A DNA stretch of 47,217 nt from NCBI GenBank assembly GCA_025363715.1, contig JANYLR010000017.1:1-47217 (forward strand), in the 5' to 3' direction. Numbering within the stretch: the stretch's first letter is position 1; every line of letters starts with the position of its first letter. The DNA is from Holophagaceae bacterium. GTDB taxonomy: Bacteria > Acidobacteriota > Holophagae > Holophagales > Holophagaceae. Of this stretch, positions 7,648 through 15,462 are shown piece by piece. The translations under genes and the position numbers were made by a program. The notes under the pieces were generated by a model, which worked only from the letters and a program-made list of their open reading frames with translations, was not told where the DNA came from and did not search any database.

Positions 7648-9216
7648 TCAGCCCATGCGCTTGATCACCACCAGGGTGACGTCATCCCGGAACTTGCCAT
7701 CCTCCAGGTGCTGGAAGGCCGCCACCAGCAAGGCCTCGAACAGCTCGGCCGCACCGGCCTGGGGGCGTCGAAGCACCACCTCTGCCAACGGACTGTCCCC
7801 CAGTTCCTCGCCGGCGGCGTTTTCCGCCTCCACGACGCCATCGGTAAAGATCAGGAGCACGTCCCCCAGTTCCAGGTGCACTCGGCCCTCGCTGAACGTG
7901 GCGCCAGGCAGGAGGCCCACCATGGGGCCCGTGGGGGCCAGCCGGACCACCTCGCCCGTGGCCCTCACGAGCAAGGGTGGATTGTGTCCCCCGTTGACGT
8001 AGCGGAAGTCGCCATTGGCGGGGTTCAGGCTGCCCGCCACCAGGGTGGTGTAGCGATTCTGTTCCCGGACATCGTTCATCCTGCTGTTCACCCGCTCCGC
8101 CAGCCGCCCCCAGTCCTCCACGCGCCGGTCGGCCATGGCCCTGAGGAAGGCTGAGAGCTGGGTCATCATCAGGGAGGCCGGGAGTCCCTTGCCGGAGATG
8201 TCGCCCACGGCGATGTGCAGGCGCTCGCCGTGCCCTTCGTCCCGGGCCATCCAGAGGTCATAGAGATCGCCTCCCACGGCCTGGAAGGGCAGATTGGCCG
8301 CCGCGCATTCCCAGCCCTGGGGCTCGGGCAGGTTCTTGGGCAGCAGCCGGCGCTGGATGTTGCGGGCCAGGTCCAGGTCCTTCTCCATGCGCTCGGACTG
8401 GATCCGGGCCTCCCGCAGTTCCAGGCTGGACAACTGGGAGGATGTGAGGTTCAGCAGCGTGCGCAGGAAGACCAGGTCATCCTCGGATAGGTTGCCCACG
8501 GCGGGCTCCGCGGCGTAGGCGAACCCGTGGCTGTGGGTCTGGCTCTCCAGTTCGATGGCGTGGATGAGGCCCCGGGCCTCGACGATCTCGTGCAGCTGCT
8601 CGCCCACCAAGGACTCCGGCAGGTGGCCCAGACCCTTGGCATGGAGTACCTGGCCCTGGGCATCCACCACCAGCAGCCGCATGATGCGGAACTCGCCCAT
8701 GAGCGTGTTGGCCATAAGCCGGACCAGATCCCGTCGCGTCTCCACGTCTCCCAGGTTGCGGGTGAGCTCGAAGACGGTGTTGAGGCGGGACAGCTGCAGC
8801 GCCAGGGCCTGGTTCTGGCTGCTCCGCACGGCCTCCGCCCGGCGCCAGGCCAGGAGGGGCGCGCTGATGGAGAGCAGCAGCGGAATGGCATCGGGCGCGG
8901 TCTCTGAATGCAGGACGAGGTGCCCATAGAGCTCGTTGCCGTGCTGCCAGGGCAGCACCAACCAGCCCATCCCGGGGTGGGTCGGGAAGGCTGGCGCGGC
9001 CCCCCGGAGGAACAGCCACTTCCCGCCATCCCACAGCCCGCCCTGGCGGGCCTTGGCGATGCCCATGGCCGTGATGCCCACCAGATGGATGAGGTCCTCT
9101 TCGCTGCCCTGCTCTGGGAAGGTCTCCAGGAAATCGATGAGCGGAAGCAGCTCCTGCGCCCCTTCCGGGGTCTTCATGGCCAGCTGGCGGAGGCGGTCGA
9201 AGGGATTGGTCGCCAT
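7648..9216 (-). CDS. PP2C/SpoIIE-type serine phosphatase with N-terminal GAF-like region (RsbU-like)
   Basis: The 522-aa protein combines an N-terminal sensor-like half (residues about 1-280, with a GAF-like stretch around 135-280) and a SpoIIE phosphatase domain (about 295-520). Phosphatase metal-binding aspartates are visible in VGGDLYDLW, VGDISGKGLPASL, IFTDGVVEAEN and FRDDVTLVV. A coiled segment (LREARIQSERMEKDLDLARN) links the halves. In RsbU-type systems this enzyme dephosphorylates a STAS anti-anti-sigma factor. The kinase and STAS genes lie directly upstream in the same direction (16-base gap), making a complete partner-switch cassette. The input signal is unknown; no transmembrane segment is seen. 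Confidence 0.9.
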   Translation of the reverse strand: MATNPFDRLRQLAMKTPEGAQELLPLIDFLETFPEQGSEEDLIHLVGITAMGIAKARQGGLWDGGKWLFLRGAAPAFPTHPGMGWLVLPWQHGNELYGHLVLHSETAPDAIPLLLSISAPLLAWRRAEAVRSSQNQALALQLSRLNTVFELTRNLGDVETRRDLVRLMANTLMGEFRIMRLLVVDAQGQVLHAKGLGHLPESLVGEQLHEIVEARGLIHAIELESQTHSHGFAYAAEPAVGNLSEDDLVFLRTLLNLTSSQLSSLELREARIQSERMEKDLDLARNIQRRLLPKNLPEPQGWECAAANLPFQAVGGDLYDLWMARDEGHGERLHIAVGDISGKGLPASLMMTQLSAFLRAMADRRVEDWGRLAERVNSRMNDVREQNRYTTLVAGSLNPANGDFRYVNGGHNPPLLVRATGEVVRLAPTGPMVGLLPGATFSEGRVHLELGDVLLIFTDGVVEAENAAGEELGDSPLAEVVLRRPQAGAAELFEALLVAAFQHLEDGKFRDDVTLVVIKRMG

Positions 9217-9232
9217 GCCGGTGCCGCCCGCT

Positions 9233-9670
9233 TCAGCTGATCTTTTTGATCAGGCAGCACTCATTGAGACCGGAGACCTCGTCCGCCTTGAACTGGACCT
9301 CGTCCATGAACCGGCTCATGAGCAACAGTCCCAGACCGCCCTTCCGCGGATGCTTGATGTACTCCTTGGGATCCGGCAGCACCATCTGGTCGCCTCGGAT
9401 GCCCAGGCCCGAATGCCAGATGTGGATCTCCAGGGCCTGCTCCGTGAAGCGCAGCTCCAGTTCCACGCTGTGCTCTCCCTCCCCGCCGTAGGCGTGGAGG
9501 ATCACGTTGGTCACGGCCTCGTCCACGGCGATACTCACCTTGGCGGCGGCGGCATCATCCAGCCCGGCCACCAGCGAGGCGCGCTTGGCCAGCCCGGTCA
9601 CCAGGTTCAGATAACGGGTCTGGCTCGGAATGATGAGCCTGAACTGGGCATGGTCCATCTTGGCAGCCAC
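9233..9670 (-). CDS. HATPase_c serine kinase / anti-sigma factor (RsbW-like)
   Basis: This 145-aa protein is a single GHKL ATPase domain. The N box is DEAVTNVILHAYGG, the G1 box HSGLGIRG and the G2 segment RKGGLGLLLMSRFMDEV, the pattern of RsbW/SpoIIAB-type kinases. Such proteins phosphorylate a STAS partner and, when free, bind a sigma factor or other target. A second ATG at 9658 (MDHAQFRL) is an alternative start. It lies two bases from the STAS gene upstream and 16 bases from the phosphatase downstream. No sigma factor is encoded nearby, so the final target is unknown. Confidence 0.9.
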   Translation of the reverse strand: MAAKMDHAQFRLIIPSQTRYLNLVTGLAKRASLVAGLDDAAAAKVSIAVDEAVTNVILHAYGGEGEHSVELELRFTEQALEIHIWHSGLGIRGDQMVLPDPKEYIKHPRKGGLGLLLMSRFMDEVQFKADEVSGLNECCLIKKIS

Positions 9671-9672
9671 CC

Positions 9673-10032
9673 TCAGCTCTGCCGCTCGGACGACGCCGCG
9701 GCCATGGCCTGCTCCTCGTCGCTGAAGACCCGGTAGAGCTGCGTGAATCCGAGGGTATCGAAGATCGCGAAAACGTTGTCCTGGAGGTTGGACAACAGGA
9801 TGTCACCTTCATGCTCCCGCACCGTTTCGATCAGGCCCATGATGGCGCCCAGGCCTGCCGAGCTGATGTAATTGAGATCCTTGCAGTTAACCAGGATCAT
9901 GTAGCGGCCGTCCTGGACCAGCTTCTCCAGGGCATCCTCGAAGTCCCGGACGGTATGGGCATTGATGAACCCGGCGGGGAGCAGCACCGCCACATCACCG
10001 ACCTGCCTTACCGAAATGGAAAGATCCGCCAT
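9673..10032 (-). CDS. STAS-domain anti-anti-sigma factor (RsbV-like)
   Basis: The 119-aa protein is a stand-alone STAS domain. The segment NYISSAGLGAIMG aligns with the phosphorylation loop of RsbV/SpoIIAA, putting the phospho-acceptor at Ser58. The reading frame is open upstream to 10128, but MADLSISVRQVGDVAV is the natural domain start and has GGAG about nine bases before it. It is the first gene of the three-gene module (STAS, kinase, phosphatase), transcribed away from the GAF-like gene at 10146. Confidence 0.9.
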   Translation of the reverse strand: MADLSISVRQVGDVAVLLPAGFINAHTVRDFEDALEKLVQDGRYMILVNCKDLNYISSAGLGAIMGLIETVREHEGDILLSNLQDNVFAIFDTLGFTQLYRVFSDEEQAMAAASSERQS

Positions 10033-10145
10033 TCGACGACTCCAAGGAACCAGGGCCATGCTAGCTGTTCCCTGAGGTAAATGCCAGCACACGGGAAAAG
10101 GCCCGGAATCGGATACCCTTGAGGCCAACCTTTCCCGAGCCCCTG

Positions 10146-11180
10146 ATGAGCGACTCCCGCAGCGTGGACCAGCCCCAGAACGACGCCCTCCGGACCCGGT
10201 TGGAGGCCTGGCTCAACCAGCAGAACCAAGCCCTTCTGGAAGAGGTGATGGCCACCTGGCAAACGTCCCTGGGCCACTTCCACCCCACGGAGACCCTGCT
10301 TTCCGAACTCCAGGAAGCCTGCGCTGCCTCGGTTGCCTTCCAGCCAGCGGGACATCCGGACCAGGAACTGGCGACGGCTCTGGATCTGCTGGAAGGGGCC
10401 ACCAGCCAGAGCGACCTGCTCAAACGGCTGCTCGACGCCCTGGCGCCTCTGGCGGAGCGCAGCGCTCTCTTCATCCTCAAGCAGGGCCTGGCCTCGCTCT
10501 ACACCCAGCGGGGCTTCGACACCGGGGCGCCACCGAAAGCCGGCGCCGTGGTACCCACCCCGGATCTGGAAGCCCTGATCCAGGGGCTCAGCCGCTCCAT
10601 CCGCCGCAAGGGGGAGGGCTATGCCGCCCTCCTCGCCCCCATCAGCGCCTTCGAAGCCGCGGACATGGCGATCTTCCCGCTACGTCACAAGAAGAAATCC
10701 GTGGCCCTGGTCCTGGTCGACAGTGGCCTGAGGCAATCCCTGGACCATCCGGAGCAGGCCCGAGCCCTGGTGCATGCGGCTTCGGCCATGCTGGCCTCCC
10801 TGGCCGCGGGCAGGGAGGAAGAGCCCCGGCCCCTTGCGGAGCGGGAATCCCATCCCAGCGCCCCCACCCAGGTCGTGCCGGAACCCATCGAAGCGGCCGC
10901 CCCAGTGGAGCTCGACCCCCGGACCCGGGCCGCGGCCGAGCGGTTGGCCCGCGTGCTGGTGGGGGATGTGGAACTCTACTTCCCCGCCAAGGTCGCCCAG
11001 GTCCGGACTCAGGGCAACCTCTACGGGCTGCTCCGAGACGAACTCGAGCGGAGCCGGGCCACCTTCGTGGAAAGATTCGGCGAGGATGTCGAGGTTCAAT
11101 ACCGCATTTTTACCACCACGGTCATCCAGCAACTGTGTGACGGCCATGCCTCCAAGTTGGGTGCAGCTCCCTGGGCATGA
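10146..11180 (+). CDS. Uncharacterised protein with GAF-like middle and conserved C-terminal helical module
   Basis: The 344-aa protein has no signal peptide or membrane segment. Residues about 80-220 (LLDALAPLAERSALFILKQG, then FPLRHKKKSVALVLVDSG) have a GAF-like strand and helix pattern. A Pro/Glu-rich linker (about 225-260) precedes a C-terminal module, ARVLVGDVELYFPAKVAQVR to ERSRATFVERFGEDV, probably helical. I do not recognise a named family for the C-terminus. It is divergent from the STAS module, so they may share the 113-base intergenic region, and a signalling link to it is possible but unproven. No good ribosome-binding site precedes the ATG. Confidence 0.75.
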   Translation: MSDSRSVDQPQNDALRTRLEAWLNQQNQALLEEVMATWQTSLGHFHPTETLLSELQEACAASVAFQPAGHPDQELATALDLLEGATSQSDLLKRLLDALAPLAERSALFILKQGLASLYTQRGFDTGAPPKAGAVVPTPDLEALIQGLSRSIRRKGEGYAALLAPISAFEAADMAIFPLRHKKKSVALVLVDSGLRQSLDHPEQARALVHAASAMLASLAAGREEEPRPLAERESHPSAPTQVVPEPIEAAAPVELDPRTRAAAERLARVLVGDVELYFPAKVAQVRTQGNLYGLLRDELERSRATFVERFGEDVEVQYRIFTTTVIQQLCDGHASKLGAAPWA

Positions 11181-11200
11181 GTCGCCTCCCTACCCAAGGG

Positions 11201-11229
11201 GTGACAATTCGCTTCGATTCTGGTAGAAC
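11201..11229 (+). promoter_or_regulatory. Candidate sigma70 promoter for the FYDLN-acid gene
   Basis: GTGACA (11201-11206) and TAGAAC (11224-11229) are spaced by 17 bases and lie 32 bases upstream of the start codon at 11262. Confidence 0.45.
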
Positions 11230-11261
11230 CTTGTTTCTTTGGGTTTGAACCAGGATGGACG

Positions 11262-11555
11262 ATGGCTGATCTCGGCAAGAAATTCACATGCTTCCAGTGC
11301 GCGGCGAAGTTCTATGACTTCGGCAAACCGGAGGCTATCTGCCCCAAATGCGGGGCCAACCAGAAAACGGCACCGGCCAAACCGAAGGCCGTGAAAAAGG
11401 AAAAGAGCGTCCACGTGATCGAGGACGACTTCACCGCCGAGCCGGAGGCCGAGGTCCTGGAAGAGACCTTCAGCGAAAGCGGTGTGGCCATCGAGCGGGG
11501 CCGGGGCGAAGGCTTCGATCCGGGGGACCTGCGCATGGACGATTACGACGAGTAG
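11262..11555 (+). CDS. FYDLN-acid family zinc-ribbon protein
   Basis: The 97-aa protein begins MADLGKKFTCFQCAAKFYDF and has a CxxC pair (CFQC) and a second pair (CPKC) about 20 residues later, forming a small zinc ribbon. FYDF is the FYDLN signature that names the family. The C-terminal half is strongly acidic (DDFTAEPEAEVLEETFSESG). The family is widespread but of unknown function; a nucleic-acid or ribosome-associated role is often guessed. A perfect hairpin follows the stop codon. Confidence 0.85.
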   Translation: MADLGKKFTCFQCAAKFYDFGKPEAICPKCGANQKTAPAKPKAVKKEKSVHVIEDDFTAEPEAEVLEETFSESGVAIERGRGEGFDPGDLRMDDYDE

Positions 11556-11556
11556 G

Positions 11557-11577
11557 CGAGTAAGCTGCGCTTACTCG
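11557..11577 (+). terminator. Perfect 9-bp hairpin between the FYDLN and deaminase genes
   Basis: CGAGTAAGC (11557-11565) pairs perfectly with GCTTACTCG (11569-11577) across a TGC loop, two bases after the FYDLN stop. There is no T-run, so it may be a weak terminator or an mRNA-stabilising hairpin. Confidence 0.45.
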
Positions 11578-11614
11578 TGATGAAAAGATCATGACTTCGC
11601 GGGGGAAGACTGGG

Positions 11615-12550
11615 ATGAACGACCCGTCAATCCCGCCCCTCATCGATCGCCACACCCACCTCGAAGGCGGGCTGGATCCTGTGTGGGTTCGTCGCGAAGC
11701 AGAGCGCCGCGGCCTGGGACTACCCGCCAGCCTGGAAGCGCTCTGGTCCGGACAGGCCCAGCCTTTTGAAGGCTTCATCGAGGCGTTCCTGTTCGGTGCG
11801 GCCCTGTTGGACAGCCGCGAGGCCGTGCGCGAGGCGGTGCTGGCCGTGGCTCGGCGCACCAAGGCATCCGGGGGCAGCGGCTTCGACCTTTGGGCGTCCC
11901 CGCACTTCCTTGTCGTCCATCGCGGACAGATCTCCCTCGATGCATTCTGGCGCGGGCTGGAAGAAGGACTGGCCGACGCTGAAACGCTGGGCCTCCGCGC
12001 CTGCGTGGTGCTGGATGCGGTCAACCACTTCGGGCCCCTGCATGGCCATTCGTTACTTAACCTGACCCTTCCGGACCTGCCGCCCTTTGTGAAGGGCTTC
12101 TCCACCGGCGGGCTCGAAGGCTGCCCCTTCCGCGACTGGGCACCGGTCTTTGATCGGGCCCGGGCCGCGGGCCTCCGCATCGCCGCCCATGCCGGAGAGA
12201 ACGGCGCCGGTTCGAATGTCCGCGAAGCCATCCTGGACGGTGGCGTGGTGCGCATCGTCCATGGCCTCCGGGCGGACGACGCGACCTTCGAGCTGCTGGC
12301 GGAACGCCGGATTCCCGTGGATGTCTGTCCCAGTTCCAACCACGCCCTCGCCGCCGATGTGCATCCCCATCCCCTGCCCCGGATGCTGAGGCTGGGTGTT
12401 CGCTGCGCCCTGGGCACCGACGATCCCGGCCTCATCCCCTGTGATCTGGGAAGCGAATCCCGGGCTGCTGCCATGATGGGCTTGGATGAACTCGCCCTGG
12501 CCAGGCTCCGGCAGAACGGGGCCGAAGATGCCTGGTGCCTGCAGGACTGA
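11615..12550 (+). CDS. Adenosine deaminase family protein
   Basis: The 311-aa protein is an amidohydrolase of the adenosine/AMP deaminase family. It has the metal motif HTHLEGG, the HAGENG segment with the catalytic glutamate, IVHGLRA, SSNHAL and the GTDDPGLI motif that holds the metal-binding aspartate. It would hydrolyse adenosine (or a modified adenine nucleoside or base) to the inosine-type product in purine salvage. The ATG at 11615 is preferred over 11591 because GGGGGAAG lies about eight bases before it. Adenine deaminase or a futalosine-pathway deaminase are possible alternatives; substrate cannot be settled by eye. Confidence 0.85.
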   Translation: MNDPSIPPLIDRHTHLEGGLDPVWVRREAERRGLGLPASLEALWSGQAQPFEGFIEAFLFGAALLDSREAVREAVLAVARRTKASGGSGFDLWASPHFLVVHRGQISLDAFWRGLEEGLADAETLGLRACVVLDAVNHFGPLHGHSLLNLTLPDLPPFVKGFSTGGLEGCPFRDWAPVFDRARAAGLRIAAHAGENGAGSNVREAILDGGVVRIVHGLRADDATFELLAERRIPVDVCPSSNHALAADVHPHPLPRMLRLGVRCALGTDDPGLIPCDLGSESRAAAMMGLDELALARLRQNGAEDAWCLQD

Positions 12551-12853
12551 GCCACGAGGGGCGGTGGCATGAACTTCTCGCCGGATCCTCGCTTCATTGG
12601 GCCCCCGCAGGCCATTCCGCGATCCGGCGGGCGTTCAGGGCTCGAACCCGACGGAGGTTCCAGGTAGACTGGGGGATTCGGTGCGCGCCCGGCTCCGGCC
12701 TCCGCAAGCGAAGCGAGCGGGAGGACGCGCCAGAGGGCGCGTCCGATAGGCCACGGGCGAAGCTGGATAGAGCGTTCAAAACCCGGCGCTCTATCCAGTC
12801 AACCCGGGGGTCGAACCCGACGGAGGTTCCAGGTAGACTGGGGGATTCGGTGC
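12551..12853 (+). other. Gene-free region with hairpins upstream of tRNA-Arg
   Basis: This 300-base stretch has no convincing gene. It holds the first copy of a 49-bp repeat (12642-12690), a perfect GGACGCGCC/GGCGCGTCC hairpin (12723-12744) and a 12-bp perfect hairpin CTGGATAGAGCG/CGCTCTATCCAG (12763-12798) whose left arm repeats the D-arm of the downstream tRNA. Confidence 0.7.
12642..12690 (+). repeat. 49-bp direct repeat, copy 1
   Basis: Bases 12642-12690 are identical to 12811-12859. The shared block starts TCGAACCCGACGGAGG, includes a -10-like TAGACT and ends with GCGCCC, the first six bases of tRNA-Arg in copy 2. Confidence 0.9.
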
Positions 12854-12859
12854 GCGCCC
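12811..12859 (+). repeat. 49-bp direct repeat, copy 2 (runs into tRNA-Arg)
   Basis: This is the second identical copy of the 49-bp block. Its last six bases are the first six of the tRNA-Arg gene, and TAGACT at 12834-12839 lies 14 bases before the tRNA, placed as a -10 element would be. The duplicated block therefore probably contains the tRNA promoter. Confidence 0.9.
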
Positions 12860-12930
12860 ATAGCTCAGCTGGATAGAGCATCAGGCTTCGAACCTGAGGG
12901 TCGGGCGTTCGAGTCGCTCTGGGCGCACCA
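12854..12930 (+). tRNA. tRNA-Arg (anticodon TCG)
   Basis: A complete cloverleaf can be folded: acceptor GCGCCCA/TGGGCGC, D arm GCTC...GAGC, anticodon stem TCAGG/CCTGA with loop CTTCGAA (anticodon TCG, reading CGA), T arm with TTCGAGT, and an encoded CCA end. Confidence 0.97.
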
Positions 12931-12952
12931 CCGTTTTGACAATTCGGCTTTT

Positions 12953-13037
12953 GCGAGCGTGGCGGAACTGGTAGACGCACTGGATTTAGGTTCCAGCGGT
13001 TCACACCGTGTCGGTTCGAGTCCGACCGTTCGCACCA
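12953..13037 (+). tRNA. tRNA-Leu (anticodon TAG)
   Basis: An 85-base class II tRNA with acceptor GCGAGCG/CGTTCGC, anticodon stem CTGGA/TCCAG with loop TTTAGGT (anticodon TAG), a long variable arm (GGTTCACACCGT), T loop TTCGAGT and encoded CCA. It lies 22 bases after tRNA-Arg and is probably cotranscribed with it. Confidence 0.97.
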
Positions 13038-13097
13038 TTTGCCAGGATTGGCAAATAGGACGGAATGATCGCGAAGCGGCCATTGCCGCCCGAAGGG

Positions 13098-13120
13098 CGA
13101 GGGCACAGGAAGTGCCCTCG
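13098..13120 (+). promoter_or_regulatory. Perfect hairpin in the leader between the tRNAs and trigger factor
   Basis: CGAGGGCAC (13098-13106) pairs perfectly with GTGCCCTCG (13112-13120) around an AGGAA loop. It has no T-run, so it is not a classical terminator. A second, weaker hairpin (TTTGCC/GGCAAA, about 13038-13055) immediately follows tRNA-Leu. Confidence 0.45.
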
Positions 13121-13171
13121 TCACCAAGAAAGCCGAACAACAGGAACTAGAACAGCATTTTGGAGCACCCA

Positions 13172-14791
13172 ATGTCCGCCACCCTGCACCATCAGTCCCC
13201 CACCCGCAAGACCGTCGAAGTGACGGTGCCTGCCGCCGAGGTGGCCGCCACCTTCAACGACGTGGTGGCAAAGATCGCCCCGAAGGTCCGCATTCCTGGC
13301 TTCCGGCCCGGCAAGGCCCCCCGGCCGGTCCTCATGCAGAAGTACGCCCGGGAGATCCAGTCGGATGTCGCCCAGCAGCTGGTGGAGAAGCACTTCTGGA
13401 AGGCCGCCCAGGAGGCCGGGACCCTGCCCATCTCCCACCCCTCCATCGAGAAGCTGGACCTGAAGGAAGGCACCGACGCCGTGTTCCGCGCCCAGTACGA
13501 CGTGGCGCCCGAAGTGCTGCTCCCCGACTACAAGGGCATGTCCCTGACCAAGAAGAAGCGCGCCATCGACGAAGCCACGGTGGCGGAGCACCTCGAAGGC
13601 CTGCGCCAGCGTGCCACCAAGTTCCTGCCAGTCGAAGATGCCGTCGTCGCCACCGGCCTCGTCGCCACCTGCGATATCCGCGTGAAGCCCCAGGGCCTCA
13701 AGGCCCAGGAGTACAAGGATCAGGCCCTGGAGATCGATGGCACCCGCCCCTTCGATGCCGAACTCATCGGGATGAAGGCCGACGAAAAGAAATCCTTCAC
13801 CCTGAGCCACCCCACCGATGACGCCAACACGGTCCTCGCCGGCAAGACCCTCTCCTACGACGTTCAGGTCAAGGATCTGCGCCGCAAGGAAGTGCCCGTC
13901 CTGGGCGACGAGTTCGCCAAGGACCTGGGGGATTTCGCGGATCTGGAGGCCCTGAAGGTCGCCGTGGCCAAGGATCTGGAAGAGGCCTCCGAGCGCGATG
14001 CCGTGTCCCGTCTCCACGCCAGCATGCTGGATACCCTGCTGGATGCCGCGCCCTTCGAGGTGCCCCGCTCCATGGTGGGCCTGCAGCTGGACGACTACTG
14101 CCAGGAGTTCGCCCAGCACGTGGCCCGCCAGGGCATGGATCCCAAGAAGGTCAACTGGCAGGCCTACCGCCAGTACCGCCAGAACGAGGCCGAGCGCGCG
14201 GTCCGCAGCGGCTACCTGCTCCAGGCCATCGGGAATGCCGAAGCCATCGAGGTGCCCGAGGCGGACATCGATGCCGAGATCCGCACCTTCATGACCGAGA
14301 ACAAGGTGCTGCAGCCCTTCGAGGCCTTCAAGGCCGAGCTGGACCGCCGTGGCAATGTCACGGAAGTCAAAGGGCGGCTGCGCACAGACCGCATCTTCAA
14401 CCACCTCCTCACCTCCGCCAAGATCGCCGAGGAGTTACTGGACAAGGCGGCCTTCGAGGCCCTGGTGGAACTCGAGCGCAAGCGGGAGGCCGGCATCCCC
14501 GTGAACCGCTTCGATGCGGGCGGGCTCGAGGGCGGCGACCTGGAAGGCCAGGAGGGTGGCGAACCTGCCGCCGTGGCGCCTGTGGGCCATGTCCATGGTC
14601 CCGACTGCGATCATGACCACGCTCACGAAGCCGAAGAGGCCAAGCCGAAAATGAAGGCGGCCAAAAAAGTCGAAAAGGCTGAAGAGGCCGAAGAGAAGGC
14701 CCAGGAGAAACCGAAGAAGGTTGCCAAGGCCAAGGAAGTCGAGGCCGAGGACAAGCCCAAGGCAAAGAAGACCACCGCGGCGAAGAAGTAG
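13172..14791 (+). CDS. tig: Trigger factor with a long His-rich and Lys-rich C-terminal tail
   Basis: Trigger factor is the ribosome-bound chaperone that receives nascent chains. The 539-aa product has the ribosome-binding signature GFRPGKAPRPVLMQKYAREI (residues about 45-65), a PPIase-like middle domain (about 150-245) and the helical chaperone C-domain to about residue 450. E. coli trigger factor is 432 residues, so roughly 90-100 residues are extra: a Gly/Glu segment, a histidine cluster (HVHGPDCDHDHAHEAEE), then a Lys/Ala/Glu-rich tail ending KKTTAAKK. The start follows GGAG at a six-base spacing. It is followed by clpP, the usual order in many bacteria. Confidence 0.95.
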   Translation: MSATLHHQSPTRKTVEVTVPAAEVAATFNDVVAKIAPKVRIPGFRPGKAPRPVLMQKYAREIQSDVAQQLVEKHFWKAAQEAGTLPISHPSIEKLDLKEGTDAVFRAQYDVAPEVLLPDYKGMSLTKKKRAIDEATVAEHLEGLRQRATKFLPVEDAVVATGLVATCDIRVKPQGLKAQEYKDQALEIDGTRPFDAELIGMKADEKKSFTLSHPTDDANTVLAGKTLSYDVQVKDLRRKEVPVLGDEFAKDLGDFADLEALKVAVAKDLEEASERDAVSRLHASMLDTLLDAAPFEVPRSMVGLQLDDYCQEFAQHVARQGMDPKKVNWQAYRQYRQNEAERAVRSGYLLQAIGNAEAIEVPEADIDAEIRTFMTENKVLQPFEAFKAELDRRGNVTEVKGRLRTDRIFNHLLTSAKIAEELLDKAAFEALVELERKREAGIPVNRFDAGGLEGGDLEGQEGGEPAAVAPVGHVHGPDCDHDHAHEAEEAKPKMKAAKKVEKAEEAEEKAQEKPKKVAKAKEVEAEDKPKAKKTTAAKK

Positions 14792-14813
14792 TCTGCGTAG
14801 ATTCCGTCAAGGG

Positions 14814-14838
14814 GAAGGCACCGCGAGGTGCCTTCTTG
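14814..14838 (+). terminator. Rho-independent terminator after tig
   Basis: GAAGGCACC (14814-14822) and GGTGCCTTC (14827-14835) form a perfect 9-bp stem with a GCGA tetraloop, followed by TTGCTATTCT. It lies 23 bases after the tig stop and 31 bases before clpP. Confidence 0.75.
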
Positions 14839-14865
14839 CTATTCTGATCAGCCGCAGGAGGGCCC

Positions 14866-15462
14866 ATGCCCAGCAGCTACTATCCCCCCATCGTCATCGA
14901 GCAGACGCCCCGCGGCGAGCGCAGCTATGACATCTATTCCCGGTTGTTGAAGGACAACATCATCTTCCTCGGCACAGCCATCGACGACAACGTGGCCAAT
15001 GCCATCGTCGCCCAGATGCTCTTCCTCGAAAGCGAGGACCCGGACAAGGACATCCAGATTTACATCAACAGCCCCGGCGGCAGCGTCACCGCGGGCCTGG
15101 CCATCTACGACACGATGCAATTCGTGAAGAACGACATCGTCACCTACTGCATCGGCCAGTGCGCCTCCATGGGTGCCCACCTGCTCGCGGCCGGCACCAA
15201 GGGCAAGCGCTTCGCCCTGCCCAATGCCCGCATCATGATCCACCAGCCCAGCGGCGGCGCCCAGGGCCAGGCCACGGAAATCGAGATCACCTTCAAGGAG
15301 ATTCAGCGCCTGAAGGACAACCTGGCCGCCACTTTCGCCAAGCACACGGGCCAGCCCCTGAAGAAGGTCACCAAGGACATGGACCGGGACTTCTTCATGA
15401 GCGCCGAGGAGGCTCTCGAATACGGCATCGTGGACAAGGTCCTGTCCGAGCGGCCAGCATAG
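14866..15462 (+). CDS. clpP: ATP-dependent Clp protease proteolytic subunit
   Basis: This 198-aa protein is a full ClpP with the catalytic triad: Ser101 in [11 protein letters not shown], His126 in IMIHQPSGG and Asp175 in [12 protein letters not shown]. It assembles into the tetradecameric peptidase that works with ClpX or ClpA. A GGAGG site precedes the ATG. The TAG stop codon (15460-15462) consists of the TA target site plus the first base of the family A repeat, so the insertion sits exactly on the gene end. clpX, the common downstream neighbour, is absent and hisC follows instead. Confidence 0.97.
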   Translation: MPSSYYPPIVIEQTPRGERSYDIYSRLLKDNIIFLGTAIDDNVANAIVAQMLFLESEDPDKDIQIYINSPGGSVTAGLAIYDTMQFVKNDIVTYCIGQCASMGAHLLAAGTKGKRFALPNARIMIHQPSGGAQGQATEIEITFKEIQRLKDNLAATFAKHTGQPLKKVTKDMDRDFFMSAEEALEYGIVDKVLSERPA

